From: Algoriphagus winogradskyi
GTDB lineage: Bacteria > Bacteroidota > Bacteroidia > Cytophagales > Cyclobacteriaceae
Length of the DNA stretch: 64,000 nucleotides
Assembly (NCBI RefSeq): GCF_900182815.1
Contig: NZ_FXUA01000008.1
Coordinates: 1-64,000, forward strand
Direction: 5' to 3'
The translations under genes and the position numbers were made by a program. Below, one piece after another: positions 53,158-62,900 of this stretch. The notes under the pieces are model-generated. The model did no database searches, was not told where the DNA came from, and saw nothing but the letters and a program-made list of their open reading frames with translations. The stretch's first letter is position 1, and every line of letters begins with the position of its first letter.

Positions 53158-53706
53158 TTATTCTAATGTTAAGGAATGTTCGATTTTTTTCACAGCATGA
53201 TGATAGCTGGCCTTTAGCGCTCCTATACTGGTGCCTGTAATTTCAGACATTTCTTCATAGGTAAGTTCGTCTTGGTATTTCAAATGGAATACTAGTCTTT
53301 GCTTGTCGGGAAGGGTTAGCAACGCTTTCTGGAGTAGGCGTTGTATTTCATCTCCGTCGATGTTACCAGGTTGATCTATGTAGGATTCCATTTTTTCCTG
53401 ATGATCATCAATAGAGAAGAAATATCTTTTTTTCTTCTTTTCTAAGAAGGTCAACGATTCATTGGTAGCAATTCTATACAGCCAAGTAAACAGGCTTGAT
53501 TGTCCTTGAAACTTGTCTATGTATTGATGTGCCTTAATGAAGGTATTTTGGGTGATATCATCTGCATCTTCATGAATCAAAACCATTCTTCTGATCACAT
53601 GATATACTCGTTTTTGGTAAGCCTGGATTAGCTGCCTGAACCCCAGGTCCCTAGTTATGGGATCTTGTATGAGCTGAAGGATTTCCTGGTCACCGTTTAT
53701 ATTCAT
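53158..53706 (-). CDS. ECF-type sigma-70 family RNA polymerase sigma factor (second operon)
   Basis: 182 residues with region 2 (about 25-95: 'VYHVIRRMVLIHEDADDITQ', 'SSLFTWLYRIATNESLTFLE') and region 4 (about 125-178: 'LPDKQRLVFHLKYQDELTYE' then 'MSEITGTSIGALKASYHHAV'). It heads a three-gene stress operon. A good -7 box lies 14-21 bases upstream of its ATG, so it is transcribed at least partly by the housekeeping sigma. Its regulon is unknown; the GAGGGAT-CGTCTATA motif was not seen next to it. Confidence 0.95.
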   Translation of the reverse strand: MNINGDQEILQLIQDPITRDLGFRQLIQAYQKRVYHVIRRMVLIHEDADDITQNTFIKAHQYIDKFQGQSSLFTWLYRIATNESLTFLEKKKKRYFFSIDDHQEKMESYIDQPGNIDGDEIQRLLQKALLTLPDKQRLVFHLKYQDELTYEEMSEITGTSIGALKASYHHAVKKIEHSLTLE

Positions 53707-53719
53707 TCGCCTGTTAGAC

Positions 53720-53727
53720 CAAATTTA
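53720..53727 (-). promoter_or_regulatory. Bacteroidota -7 box before the second ECF sigma gene
   Basis: On the minus strand TAAATTTG matches TAnnTTTG exactly, 14 bases from the ATG. A good -33 TTG at the usual spacing is not evident. Confidence 0.5.
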
Positions 53728-53808
53728 CATGAAAGGGTTTAGTAAGCCAGTAAAAGTTGAGGTTTAAGGCTTGGTTTTCAGCGAGAAAAAAGCATTTATT
53801 AGATGTAA

Positions 53809-54729
53809 TTAAATCTCTAGTATGTAGTCTAAAATCCCGGCATTTTTACCTTTTGGTCTTGTTACCAGTAGTGGTATGCTGTCATTGTACTGAATCAGTC
53901 TTTCTGCCATACTTCCAATGAAAAGGGCTGTGGCAGCAGTTCTACCTTTAGCCCCAATAATAATTCCATCCGCATCTATTTCCTTAGCTTTTGCTACGAT
54001 TTCCTCTACAGGATCATCGTTGACGTCTTGAGTATAGACAGGAATGATTTTGTTTCCCTTGGTGTCTATTTTACGAATAAATTTCTTGTAATTAATTTCG
54101 GCATGCAATCGCATGATTTGCGTGAATTCCTCGTAGCTTTTGCCAGTATAATGATATCCAGAAGGTACAGTAAAGACGTTCTGACATACAATCTCAAGTC
54201 CACCGTGTTTTTCTGCTATCATGATTGCTTCTTCCAAAGCATCTTTTGAGTAATCTGAGAAATCACTTGGAACGAGCAAGCGCTTCATTTTAGTGACGGA
54301 TCCTTCAGGGACAATTAACAGTGAGCAGCTTGCCCTTCTTGCCAATCTTGTGGATGCAACTCCTGTTCCCGGCAAATGCACCTTTCTTCCAATCAGAATC
54401 ATATCGGCTGATTTTTCTTCAGCGAGTTTTAAGATTTTCTTAGACAGGGAACCCTCTTTGACAATAAAGTTTAGAGAAATTCCTTTGGGATGATTGAAAT
54501 GCTCCTTCACCATTGATTCCATGGCTTCCTGTCTTTCATTGACCATGTTTTCCACCAAATTCGGAAATTCCTCAAGCACCTCTTTAGGAATGCTTAGGTT
54601 TTTAATCACATTTACGAAGTAGATTTTTTTGGTTTGATTCACCTGAGCAATAAAAGCTGCATGCTGAATCAAGGTTTGGTCTAGTGAAGTTTGATCTAGG
54701 CAAACGACCATTTTTTTAATCAAATACAT
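53809..54729 (-). CDS. Universal stress protein with two UspA domains
   Basis: 306 residues arranged as two UspA-like domains (about 5-140 and 150-300). The second has the nucleotide-binding signature 'GIIIGAKGRTAATALFIGSM' and 'ERLIQYNDSIPLLVTRPKG'; the first has 'ADMILIGRKVHLPGTGVAST'. Tandem Usp proteins bind ATP or AMP and are induced under growth arrest and stress. A -7 box (54754-54761) precedes it, so it forms a single-gene unit. Confidence 0.93.
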   Translation of the reverse strand: MYLIKKMVVCLDQTSLDQTLIQHAAFIAQVNQTKKIYFVNVIKNLSIPKEVLEEFPNLVENMVNERQEAMESMVKEHFNHPKGISLNFIVKEGSLSKKILKLAEEKSADMILIGRKVHLPGTGVASTRLARRASCSLLIVPEGSVTKMKRLLVPSDFSDYSKDALEEAIMIAEKHGGLEIVCQNVFTVPSGYHYTGKSYEEFTQIMRLHAEINYKKFIRKIDTKGNKIIPVYTQDVNDDPVEEIVAKAKEIDADGIIIGAKGRTAATALFIGSMAERLIQYNDSIPLLVTRPKGKNAGILDYILEI

Positions 54730-54753
54730 AATGCGCCAATGGTTTTAGAGATG

Positions 54754-54761
54754 CAAATTTA
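54754..54761 (-). promoter_or_regulatory. Bacteroidota -7 box before the universal stress gene
   Basis: TAAATTTG on the minus strand, 25 bases before the ATG, matches TAnnTTTG; a -33 TTG is not seen at the expected spacing. Confidence 0.5.
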
Positions 54762-54944
54762 ACAGTATTGAGAGTATATCTTTAGGTAATTGTTGAAATA
54801 TAATTTCGAATTATCCTGATATTCATCTTATTGCTACTATGTGGGGAATTGGTTTGTTGAAAAACTTAAATAATATTCTGAACTAATGGGTTGAGATCCA
54901 GAGTTTTCGAAAATGATCTAAATACATATTCGGAATCAAACTCC

Positions 54945-55139
54945 AGATTTGCCAACCTGCCGTGTAATAAATCGTATATTTGTACTGTCCGGGTCGCCGA
55001 CATGTTCAAACTTCACAAATTACAAATTTACCGAGTGAAGCCCTTCCCAAAAGCAGGCCTCATCCCGCATCTGCGGGACCTCGATTCTTAAGAATCAGGA
55101 TAACAGTGGAAGTTTGCGGTTAACAGGCAGCTCAAATCT
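54945..55139. repeat. Imperfect inverted-repeat element, MITE- or REP-like
   Basis: Nested arms face each other: AGATTTG...CTGCC (54945-54961) against GGCAGCTCAAATCT (55126-55139); and GTTCAAACTTCAC (55004-55016) against GTGGAAGTTTG (55107-55117). Inside lie two perfect palindromes, TCCCGCA-TC-TGCGGGA (55063-55078) and GATTCTTAAGAATC (55083-55096). No transposase is present. It may be a mobile non-autonomous element or a structured RNA; both ends are approximate. Confidence 0.5.
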
Positions 55140-55164
55140 TGTCAAGTAGGAGGTTTGCAACACT

Positions 55165-56640
55165 CTAAGATCCGGACTTTTTTACTTTATTTTTTATCCA
55201 TTCCCACTCATCATTTCCTACACCAATTATCCTTGACCAAAACCAATAAAAACCAACAACAACCATACTGGTTATAATAATATTTGCAATAGGAGATTGG
55301 GTAAATGAACCTGCCAAACTTGGGCTGTAAGCAATAAAACCAACAAAAATTATTTTTAAAGTTTCCTTTGAAAAAGGATCAAACCCTAATTTGATTTTTA
55401 GAAATAGGTATTTTACCAGATTAAAGAGAAACATTACGGCCACTGATGCCATTGCTGCCCCGTCGATTCCATAGATAGGGATTAAGAGATAATTTAACCC
55501 GATAATTAAAACACTCATTCCAATAGTAGCTATCAGATTAAACCGATAATGCTTTGAGAAAACTAAGATTTCACCATTGACGGAGAATACAACATCAAGC
55601 AGTTTTCCAAAGCCAATCAGAACTACCACATGCTTTCCTGCCTCATAGATTTCCCGGTTTGGAATAAAAAAATACAATGCATCCAAGTTGGCCCATAACC
55701 CAATGAAAAGAAGTAAGCAGATATAAAGTTGGCGATTTGAAATCTGCTTATACAGCTTGTTGATTTCGCCCAAGTTTCCAGTTGCAAAATGATCTGCAAT
55801 GACAGGCATTACCACCTGAGAGATAGCCCTACGAGGTAATTCTATCACCAAAGCCATACTAAAAGCTATGGTGTAAATGGCATTTGCTTCAAGACTGATC
55901 ATAGAACTCACCATGATGCTGTCTATCTTCATGATTAAGGTGGAGGCTGCGGTAGCAAGAAAAGTGATCAGACTAAAGCCAATGAAAGAGGTTCGAAAAC
56001 CTTTCGGAAAAGTATTCCAATGGAAATCTAATTTTAGTACTCCAAGCCAAAGTAAATAGACTAATACGCCTAAAAAAGCTAATCCATACACTAGCACCAG
56101 GCCTTGCATTACCTGTTGGAAACTGATCCATTTAAGAAGGTAAGCGCCTACGAGAATTCCTGTGAGTAAACGAAGAAATACTTCTCTAACTAGTGTAGGT
56201 ACTGCGACTTTTACATAAGACCGACTATAAGCGTCTAGGATACTACTCAATAGCGCAAATAGCGTGATCAAAAGAACCACTCCGAAAAAGTCAATTACTT
56301 CAGGGGAATTTACCGCAAAAAGATTGATGATTTCAGTCCTAAAACCTAAAAAAATAGCGCTTACCAATGCGAAACCAGCCATGGAAAAGACTAAGCCATA
56401 ACTTAGGAAAGCTGATTGATTTGATTTGAGCTGAGGGAAAAATCGAGTTATCCCATGTCCAACTCCAAGCTGGGCAAAAGGAACGAATAGTAATCCTAAG
56501 TCCTGGATTGTGCGAAAGGCACCTAACTCAGAAGCATCTAAGGCATAAGGATAGAGCCAAAGTACATTGACATACCCTATCACTACTCCCAGGTAAGAAA
56601 AAAAGGCGGTTTGAATACTCTGCTTGGCTACTTTGCCCAT
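55165..56640 (-). CDS. Polysaccharide flippase (MATE/MVF-type, Wzx-like)
   Basis: 491 residues with about 14 predicted membrane spans and the typical start 'AFFSYLGVVIGYVNVLWLYP'. 'LGLLFVPFAQLGVGHGITRF' and the middle Gly/Pro-rich helices match the polysaccharide biosynthesis protein (RfbX/Wzx) group of the MOP superfamily. It translocates undecaprenyl-linked oligosaccharides or other lipid-linked sugars to the periplasmic face. No glycosyltransferase or Wzy gene is in this window, so its glycan partner is elsewhere. Confidence 0.9.
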   Translation of the reverse strand: MGKVAKQSIQTAFFSYLGVVIGYVNVLWLYPYALDASELGAFRTIQDLGLLFVPFAQLGVGHGITRFFPQLKSNQSAFLSYGLVFSMAGFALVSAIFLGFRTEIINLFAVNSPEVIDFFGVVLLITLFALLSSILDAYSRSYVKVAVPTLVREVFLRLLTGILVGAYLLKWISFQQVMQGLVLVYGLAFLGVLVYLLWLGVLKLDFHWNTFPKGFRTSFIGFSLITFLATAASTLIMKIDSIMVSSMISLEANAIYTIAFSMALVIELPRRAISQVVMPVIADHFATGNLGEINKLYKQISNRQLYICLLLFIGLWANLDALYFFIPNREIYEAGKHVVVLIGFGKLLDVVFSVNGEILVFSKHYRFNLIATIGMSVLIIGLNYLLIPIYGIDGAAMASVAVMFLFNLVKYLFLKIKLGFDPFSKETLKIIFVGFIAYSPSLAGSFTQSPIANIIITSMVVVGFYWFWSRIIGVGNDEWEWIKNKVKKSGS

Positions 56641-56691
56641 GAGCCTAAAAGTATCAAAAAACTAGCATTAAGAGATTATTTAGTGTAAAAA

Positions 56692-56808
56692 TCAAGGTTT
56701 GGCACATTTATCACATCCAGCTTCAGTTTTTGATTTGAAGAAATACTTCTTTACCAAAAAAGCCAAAGCTGCTATAACTACTATTCCAACGATGATTTCC
56801 TGCCACAT
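56692..56808 (-). CDS. FeoB-associated Cys-rich small membrane protein
   Basis: 38 residues, ATG at 56806-56808 and stop at 56692-56694. It is one hydrophobic helix (about 5-19, 'IIVGIVVIAALAFLV') and a basic C-terminal tail with 'GCDKCAKP' (CxxC). This layout matches the FeoB-associated Cys-rich protein family found downstream of feoB in several phyla. The start follows the feoB stop by one base, so they are translationally coupled. The CxxC could deliver or sense iron at the FeoB inner surface. It is too short for most automatic gene calls. Confidence 0.85.
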   Translation of the reverse strand: MWQEIIVGIVVIAALAFLVKKYFFKSKTEAGCDKCAKP

Positions 56809-56809
56809 A

Positions 56810-58939
56810 TTAGGATAAAATTTGATAGACCAGCAAGGCCGATAAATAGGCCAGTGCAGTCATATATACTGTCTGAATCAACGGCCATTTCCAGCCTTTT
56901 GTTTCCCTATACACCACGGCAAGCGTACTCATACACTGCATGGCGAATGCGTAGAATACCATCAGTGAAAATGCGGTGGCTTTATTATAAACTTTATCTC
57001 CAGTTATAGGATTGATTTGCTGATTCAATTTTTGTCGGATAGTAAGCTCATCTTCTGTATCTGCCCCTATGCTATATATAGTAGCAATTGTTGATACAAA
57101 CACTTCACGTGCTGCAAATGATGCAATCAATGCGATTCCAATTTTCCAATCGTATCCTAATGGTCGGATTACCGGCTCAATTGCTCTTCCCATAATCCCA
57201 ATGAAAGAGTTCTCAAGTAGGAGGGAAGAAGTCTCATTTTCGATTTCAGGAATTTCCTCGGGAGTTGCCTGCGCTAATTTCACTTCGCTTTCAGCTCGAA
57301 TAGAATCCATTCTCTCAGGCGGGCCATAGGAAGCCAATACCCAAAGTATTACTGAAATCGCAAGGATAACTTTACCAGCCTCAAACACAAAAGTTTTGGA
57401 CTTATTGTACATGGTCATCAGTACGTCTAACCAACGAGGGGCACGATAAGTAGGAAGCTCTACCATAAGGAAGCTTTTCTCCTCAGTTTTCAGGATGTTT
57501 TTCAGAAGCAAAGCAGTGAATAATACACCTATAACTCCTAATAAATAAAGTCCTAGTAAAGTAAGCGCTTGAAGGTTTACAAAACCAAAAACAAGTTCGT
57601 TAGGGACTACCAATCCTATTAGAATCACGTACACAGGGAGTCTGGCAGAGCAACTCATCAATGGGGTCACCATTATGGTGATGATTTTTTCCTTCCAATT
57701 GCCAATATTCCTAGCAGCCATTACCCCAGGAATAGCGCAGGCGACGCCTGATACTAAGGGAACTATACTTTTGCCATGAAGTCCAAATGGACGCATCCAA
57801 CGATCCATCAGAAATACCACTCTGGACATATATCCGGTATCTTCCAGAATAGCAAGAAAACCAAAAAGCATAGCGATCTGAGGGATAAATATTACTACTC
57901 CCCCTATGCCCGGTATTATGCCTTCAGTTATTAAACTGGAGAGAGGTCCTTCAGGTAGCAGGCTGGAAACAGAGCCGGCAAGCTCAGCAAAAAATCCATC
58001 TATCAAATCCATAGGCACAGAAGCCCAAGCAAAAATCGCCTGAAAGATCACCAATAAAATTCCTCCAAATATGACATAACCAAATACTGGATGGAGTAGG
58101 ATTTTATCAATTCCAGACTCCTTCTTTACATCAGGAGTTTTTACTACTGCTTTTTCTACAATTGAGGTGATAATTCTATATCGAATTTTGGTTTCCTCGA
58201 GCTGTGCTTTTTCAAGGTTAAAGTTGGTTTCTTCAAGTTTTGCCTTGATCCAACTTCTGTTTTCCAATGAAATGGTTTTATCTTTTTCTCCAAAACGAAG
58301 CATTTGATATGCCTGATAGGAGTTCGAAAATTCAAATTTTTCTTTTACTTCATTTAGTATGTTACCAGGAACTACCTCTTCAATGGTTATAAAAGACGAT
58401 TTCTTACTAAAGTTTTGTTGATGAATTAACTCACGAATTTGGTCCAAACCTTTTTCTCCCCTGGCATCTGTGCTCAAAATAGGCACTCCTAGGGCTTTGA
58501 AAATCTCAAAGGTTTTAATCGCAATATTTTTCCTGGTGGCAATGTCAGCCATATTTAGCACCAAGGCCATATTTAAGCCCAAATCGATTAATTGAGTAGC
58601 CAAGAATAGTCCTCGAGAAAGCTGGCAGGAATCAATTACCATTAATACGAAATCTGGCTTCTCCTCTTCACTCAACTGGTTCAGAACTCGATGCGCTATG
58701 ATTTCATCTTCCGAGTTTGGGTATAGACTATAAGTTCCTGGTAGGTCAATGATCTCATAGTTTGACCCATGATACACCATAGAACCGGTCCTTTTATCTA
58801 CAGTCACTCCAGGATAATTACCGATTTTTTGGTTTAATCCAGTGAGTTGATTGAAAATAGTTGATTTACCAACATTCGGATTCCCGATGATGGCGATTTT
58901 TGGAGATTTGACTTGGGAGGGAATTGTTGACTCGGTCAT
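56810..58939 (-). CDS. feoB: Ferrous iron transporter B
   Basis: 709 residues. The N-terminal G domain has 'AIIGNPNVGKSTIFNQLTG' (G1), 'GVTVDKR' (G2), 'DLPGTYSL' (G3) and 'LNMAD' (G4). The rest is the permease core with Gate domains ('GVACAIPGVMAARNI', 'SFAAREVFVSTIATIYS') and about eight to ten membrane spans. It imports Fe(II) across the inner membrane. It lies 5 bases after feoA, with the Cys-rich protein encoded 1 base later. Confidence 0.97.
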   Translation of the reverse strand: MTESTIPSQVKSPKIAIIGNPNVGKSTIFNQLTGLNQKIGNYPGVTVDKRTGSMVYHGSNYEIIDLPGTYSLYPNSEDEIIAHRVLNQLSEEEKPDFVLMVIDSCQLSRGLFLATQLIDLGLNMALVLNMADIATRKNIAIKTFEIFKALGVPILSTDARGEKGLDQIRELIHQQNFSKKSSFITIEEVVPGNILNEVKEKFEFSNSYQAYQMLRFGEKDKTISLENRSWIKAKLEETNFNLEKAQLEETKIRYRIITSIVEKAVVKTPDVKKESGIDKILLHPVFGYVIFGGILLVIFQAIFAWASVPMDLIDGFFAELAGSVSSLLPEGPLSSLITEGIIPGIGGVVIFIPQIAMLFGFLAILEDTGYMSRVVFLMDRWMRPFGLHGKSIVPLVSGVACAIPGVMAARNIGNWKEKIITIMVTPLMSCSARLPVYVILIGLVVPNELVFGFVNLQALTLLGLYLLGVIGVLFTALLLKNILKTEEKSFLMVELPTYRAPRWLDVLMTMYNKSKTFVFEAGKVILAISVILWVLASYGPPERMDSIRAESEVKLAQATPEEIPEIENETSSLLLENSFIGIMGRAIEPVIRPLGYDWKIGIALIASFAAREVFVSTIATIYSIGADTEDELTIRQKLNQQINPITGDKVYNKATAFSLMVFYAFAMQCMSTLAVVYRETKGWKWPLIQTVYMTALAYLSALLVYQILS

Positions 58940-58944
58940 GAAAT

Positions 58945-59172
58945 TCAGAGCAATTGTACTTCAATGAGTGAAGCTTCGGTTTTTCTAAGGGCGAGTATAG
59001 TTTCATCAAGCTTGAATGCCATAGGTCCTCCCATTGGAGCGGAATGATGCAGGGTGATTGTTTTCCCAGGCAAAAACCCAAGCTCCATCAAGTTGATTTT
59101 CAATGGAGAATCTAAAATTTCTTTTATAATTGCTGCCCGGGTGACAGGTATAGAATCAGCTGTAACGATCAT
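58945..59172 (-). CDS. feoA: Ferrous iron transport protein A
   Basis: 75 residues, a small SH3-like cytosolic protein ('RAAIIKEILDSPLKINLMELG' region, 'GFLPGKTITLHHSAPMGGPM', 'ILALRKTEASLI'). FeoA regulates or assembles with the FeoB G domain. It is the first gene of the feoA-feoB-Cys-rich operon, 5 bases from feoB, behind a -7 box at 59201. Family and operon position make the call firm. Confidence 0.95.
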   Translation of the reverse strand: MIVTADSIPVTRAAIIKEILDSPLKINLMELGFLPGKTITLHHSAPMGGPMAFKLDETILALRKTEASLIEVQLL

Positions 59173-59961
59173 ATATTTGTATAGGTCTTTTGACCGGTTG
59201 CAAAAATAGAATTATTTGGAATGAATCTAAAGAAAAATAAAGAAGATTTTTGTCATGTTTTAAAATTCCTTGGTCATTTTATCGAATGCCTCCCAATTAC
59301 CAGAATAAATTCCTTGCTAATTTAAAGGAGTATTTTGATTTCAAAATGCAGGATAAGCTCCCTTTCTGGCTCTGAGGGTCCCTTTAGGTTCGGTAAATCA
59401 TTCTTGTATAATTCACCCTGTCTCTATAGCAATTCATCTATTGTGAAGGATTCCAGGCTTGAAGATAATTTAATCCAACTAGCAGAAAAAAAATTCTACC
59501 ACCGGGAAAAGTGCTGACATCAGTTATTAGCGAAGTATAATTGTAGGTTCCTTATCCCTTGACCTAGGTTATAGCGAAATACGCACACATGGTAGTCCTG
59601 AAGATTCCAATGAACTGGAATGCTTATTTCAATAGACTCAAGTGGATATAACTTTTTCTGGTTAAATGTTATTCATCAGTACAGCTAATTCCATAGGTGA
59701 TAATGCGTCCTCAGCATTAAGTATTTAATAGATTTCATTTTTATTAACCCTAATCCTGGTTAGTGAATATTACTAAAAATAATTTCATAATTGGTAGATA
59801 TTCAATGATATAGATTGGATGGTCTTAGGGATTATTTGGATTTATTTCTAACTTGATCATGCTCTTTTAATTTTTAATTGTTTGGTGTCGATTTTTATGT
59901 GGTAGCAGAAGTAAACAGTTTTTATCATGAGAGGGCTTCACAAGTCTAAACACTTTTTATT
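59173..59961. other. Long intergenic region before a giant gene, with a possible decayed gene
   Basis: 789 bases between divergent genes. It contains the feoA promoter (59201-59208). On the minus strand about 59322-59490 reads like a short protein segment broken by one TAG (59424-59426; for example 'KLSSSLESFTIDELL' before it and 'RQGELYKNDLPNLKGPSEPE' after it). No clear hairpin or repeat lies in the rest. Confidence 0.45.
59201..59208 (-). promoter_or_regulatory. Bacteroidota -7 box before feoA
   Basis: On the minus strand TATTTTTG matches TAnnTTTG, 29 bases before the feoA ATG. The usual -33 TTG is weak. No clear Fur palindrome was found. Confidence 0.5.
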
Positions 59962-62900
59962 ATGGAAAAAGACCTGATTCAGTCCCTGCTTACAGAGGTA
60001 TTTAGTCAATTAGAGGCTAATGACTCCAAAGAAAAAAAATCGATTACTGAAGGGATTCCAATTCTGGCAAAAGCCTTACAACACCAGTCTCTGACTGATA
60101 TTCAAGCTGAAAAATTAACTGTTCAAACTGCAGATTTTTTCTTTCAGGACAGGCTTACTAAGCCTGATAAAATTAAGATTGAAGAAATCTCCAAAGAAGT
60201 AAGTGGGCTAAAGGTCACCGCGCAGCCAGAGACTAAAGTTTTTGTGCGTGAAGTTCCGGTTCGAACTAGTCAGGTGAAAAAGAGTGTGCCGGCATGGGCT
60301 GTGGGGGCAAAAGTTGATAAAACAATCGGACCAATAACCAGAGTCGATGGCTTACAGGTTTTCGTGGATGTTTACAATGTAGAAAAGCTGATTGCGTTAC
60401 GGCAACAAGGGTCAAATAAACCTTTGATATTTTTTAAAGCAAAATTCACTAAACCTAGAGTTCAGACAATCAATAGTCCTGCAATGGAAGTGTCTGAAAA
60501 CTACACCTTGGTTGCAGGTAGTGTATGGGTTAAAGCTAAAATGTTTGCATCAAATGCCCCGGAGGACCGGTATTTTGGACTAAAAATACTAGCTGGGACA
60601 ATTTCATTGACAGCTAAGCCAGTGCTAAATGGAAATAACCTCCTTTTAGGGATGAATACCCAAGTATCTGTAGATCTAAAACTTGATTCACCTCCTGTAA
60701 AAGGAAATAAAAGCTTGAAGAAATATGGCAGAGATGCAGCTGAGATGTCGCTTCAATGCCCTGAAGCTATTAAATTCAAGTTTACGGGTTCAGGTTTAGG
60801 GCAGATAATTAGTGCCGGTGATGCTCAATGGAACGTGTATGGGAATTCAAATTCTTTCGGCTTTCAGAACAAAGCAGCTACCTATAACACCCAACTCAGT
60901 CGATTTTGTATCCCATTTTCACCTGATTCAAAAGGCAAAGTTTTTTCTCCTAAGAAAGTGCAAGGGAATTGGGCGGAGTTGTCCGGCGAAGCTAAGGTAA
61001 AATTGAGTTGGTGGGCAATTCCGGCGGCATCCTTAGATATAAATGCTCCTTTAGAAGTATCTGGGATAGGAGGGATGGTGGAAGAATGGGAGTCAGGAAT
61101 TCAGTTTAGTTGGGCCAACGTTGAGACTCAAAAAATCAGGTTAAATGAAAGTCTCTTTTTGGTAGAAGAAGGAAGAATTGCAATTACCTCACTGGCAGCA
61201 AATGGATCTGGCGGGGCTATGCATTTTGATCATTGGAATGATAAGCTCAACCCCTATGGAACCTCGATTGATGTCGCATTTCTTTCAAAAACAGCTTTCT
61301 TATATAACTGTCTGTCTGAGGGGACTGAACTCATTTTTTCTACTTGCAATACCTCAGTTAATGTTGATAGACCTAAGCAAGTAAATGGGCATGCAGTTGC
61401 AATTAAGACCAAAGAATCTGCCTTAATTTTAGCTGGAAATGATGCGTCGAATTTACTTCTCTTAATGGATGATAATATCCTGTGGGATAATAAATTACCG
61501 TTCGATAAGGTGCCTGAATTCAAATCAATAGCATTAGCACTGGAAAATGCATTATTCACTGTATCTCCGGTAAATGGCTGTATGGTTTTTGGTAAATGTA
61601 ATGGTGAGTGGACAAGAATTTTGGAGAGCCAAACCTACTTGGTTTTTGGTATGTTGGCATATCTCCCAACCTTACCGGATCCTTATTTGGCGAATTTCGG
61701 AGAGCTCAGTAGATCCTTCAATCGAAAAGGTTCCAATCTGCAAAACATTAAAAATTGGCTGGTATGTCGAATTATTCAAAAACCAATTCCCGACAAAGAT
61801 GATGAGGTACTAGTTTCTTTCCATTTTGGGCAGGCAGTAACTCATCCAGCTTCTGGCACCTCAAATGATGCTCAAGCTGGAGGGCTTATGAATGCGGTAC
61901 GAGATTTCGAGTCTGAAAAGGTAGTCTATAGACTTAGTAGCGATTCAAATGTGCCCAAAAGTGCAAGCACCAAGGCAAAAACGCCAGACTATGAGGCTGA
62001 ATATGATAAGCAAGTGTCAGGTTTCTCTCGGGATTTTTTCACATTGCTGGATGTAAGTTCCAATGCAAATCAAGTTGGGGTGAGCCTCGGCACGAACGTG
62101 GGAGCAATATCACAGCGGCAAGTTACTGGGGTAGCAACCCACAAGACAGAAGCCGAGGCTAACGTTGTCGCACAAGATGGACAAATGATTTCTGTAGAAG
62201 GAATGCAGGTGAAAGTTCCGGGATATTTGGCAAGGGTATTCTTATTGCCTCAGGTGGCCTGGGAGCCTGTATTGAATTTGACCACTCCTCCCAATCCTCC
62301 ACAACCTATGGACCCACCTGGGGGATATAATTATTACCTTAATGATGGTGGACCTACACGACTTATCAATACAAGTAGTTTAAGTGTAACTCTATCTCCA
62401 ATACCTTTAACCTCCTTTATATTAGATCAATATAGACAGAAAAAGATAGATCTTTTGGCACAGTTTACGTTGCCTTTTGGATTAAAAGCTGTAGCTCAAC
62501 TCACACAAAAAAGTCCATATCAAGATTTGCTTCCACGACTGGAAGGGGTCAACCCCAAGTTCCCGGATAGTTTGCAAGGAGGAATACAAATTAGAGCTAT
62601 AGGTGGTGATGCTGGGAAAAAGCCTCCTTTAGAAAGAGACTTACCGATGTTTGACGGGTTTACTTTTCAATTAAATAACATTCTTTCCGCATATGGTACC
62701 TACACCAATGCCAGTACACTAGGTGATTCAGTAACAACTATTTTTAACACAGAATTTTCCACCCAAAGTGGAGACCCCAAGGGAGTTCCTGTCTCAACAA
62801 TAGATTTTTCCGGATACGGAGCGAGCATGTTTAGTAATTGGCTAAGCCCTTCTGCAGCGATCGCAAGTACAAGTCAAGCTCGATTTGATGTTATGCTGGG

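Larger units (their letters stand above)
54730..55164. other. Intergenic region with an imperfect palindromic element
   Basis: No gene is called in these 435 bases. They include the usp promoter and the inverted-repeat element at 54945-55139. Confidence 0.6.

Noticed and set aside
54945..55139. Intact insertion sequence
   Set aside because: Inverted arms are imperfect and no transposase frame is present inside or beside them.
59335..59517. A 60-codon plus-strand frame in the gap before the giant gene
   Set aside because: It is the mirror of a more protein-like minus-strand segment and has no start context.
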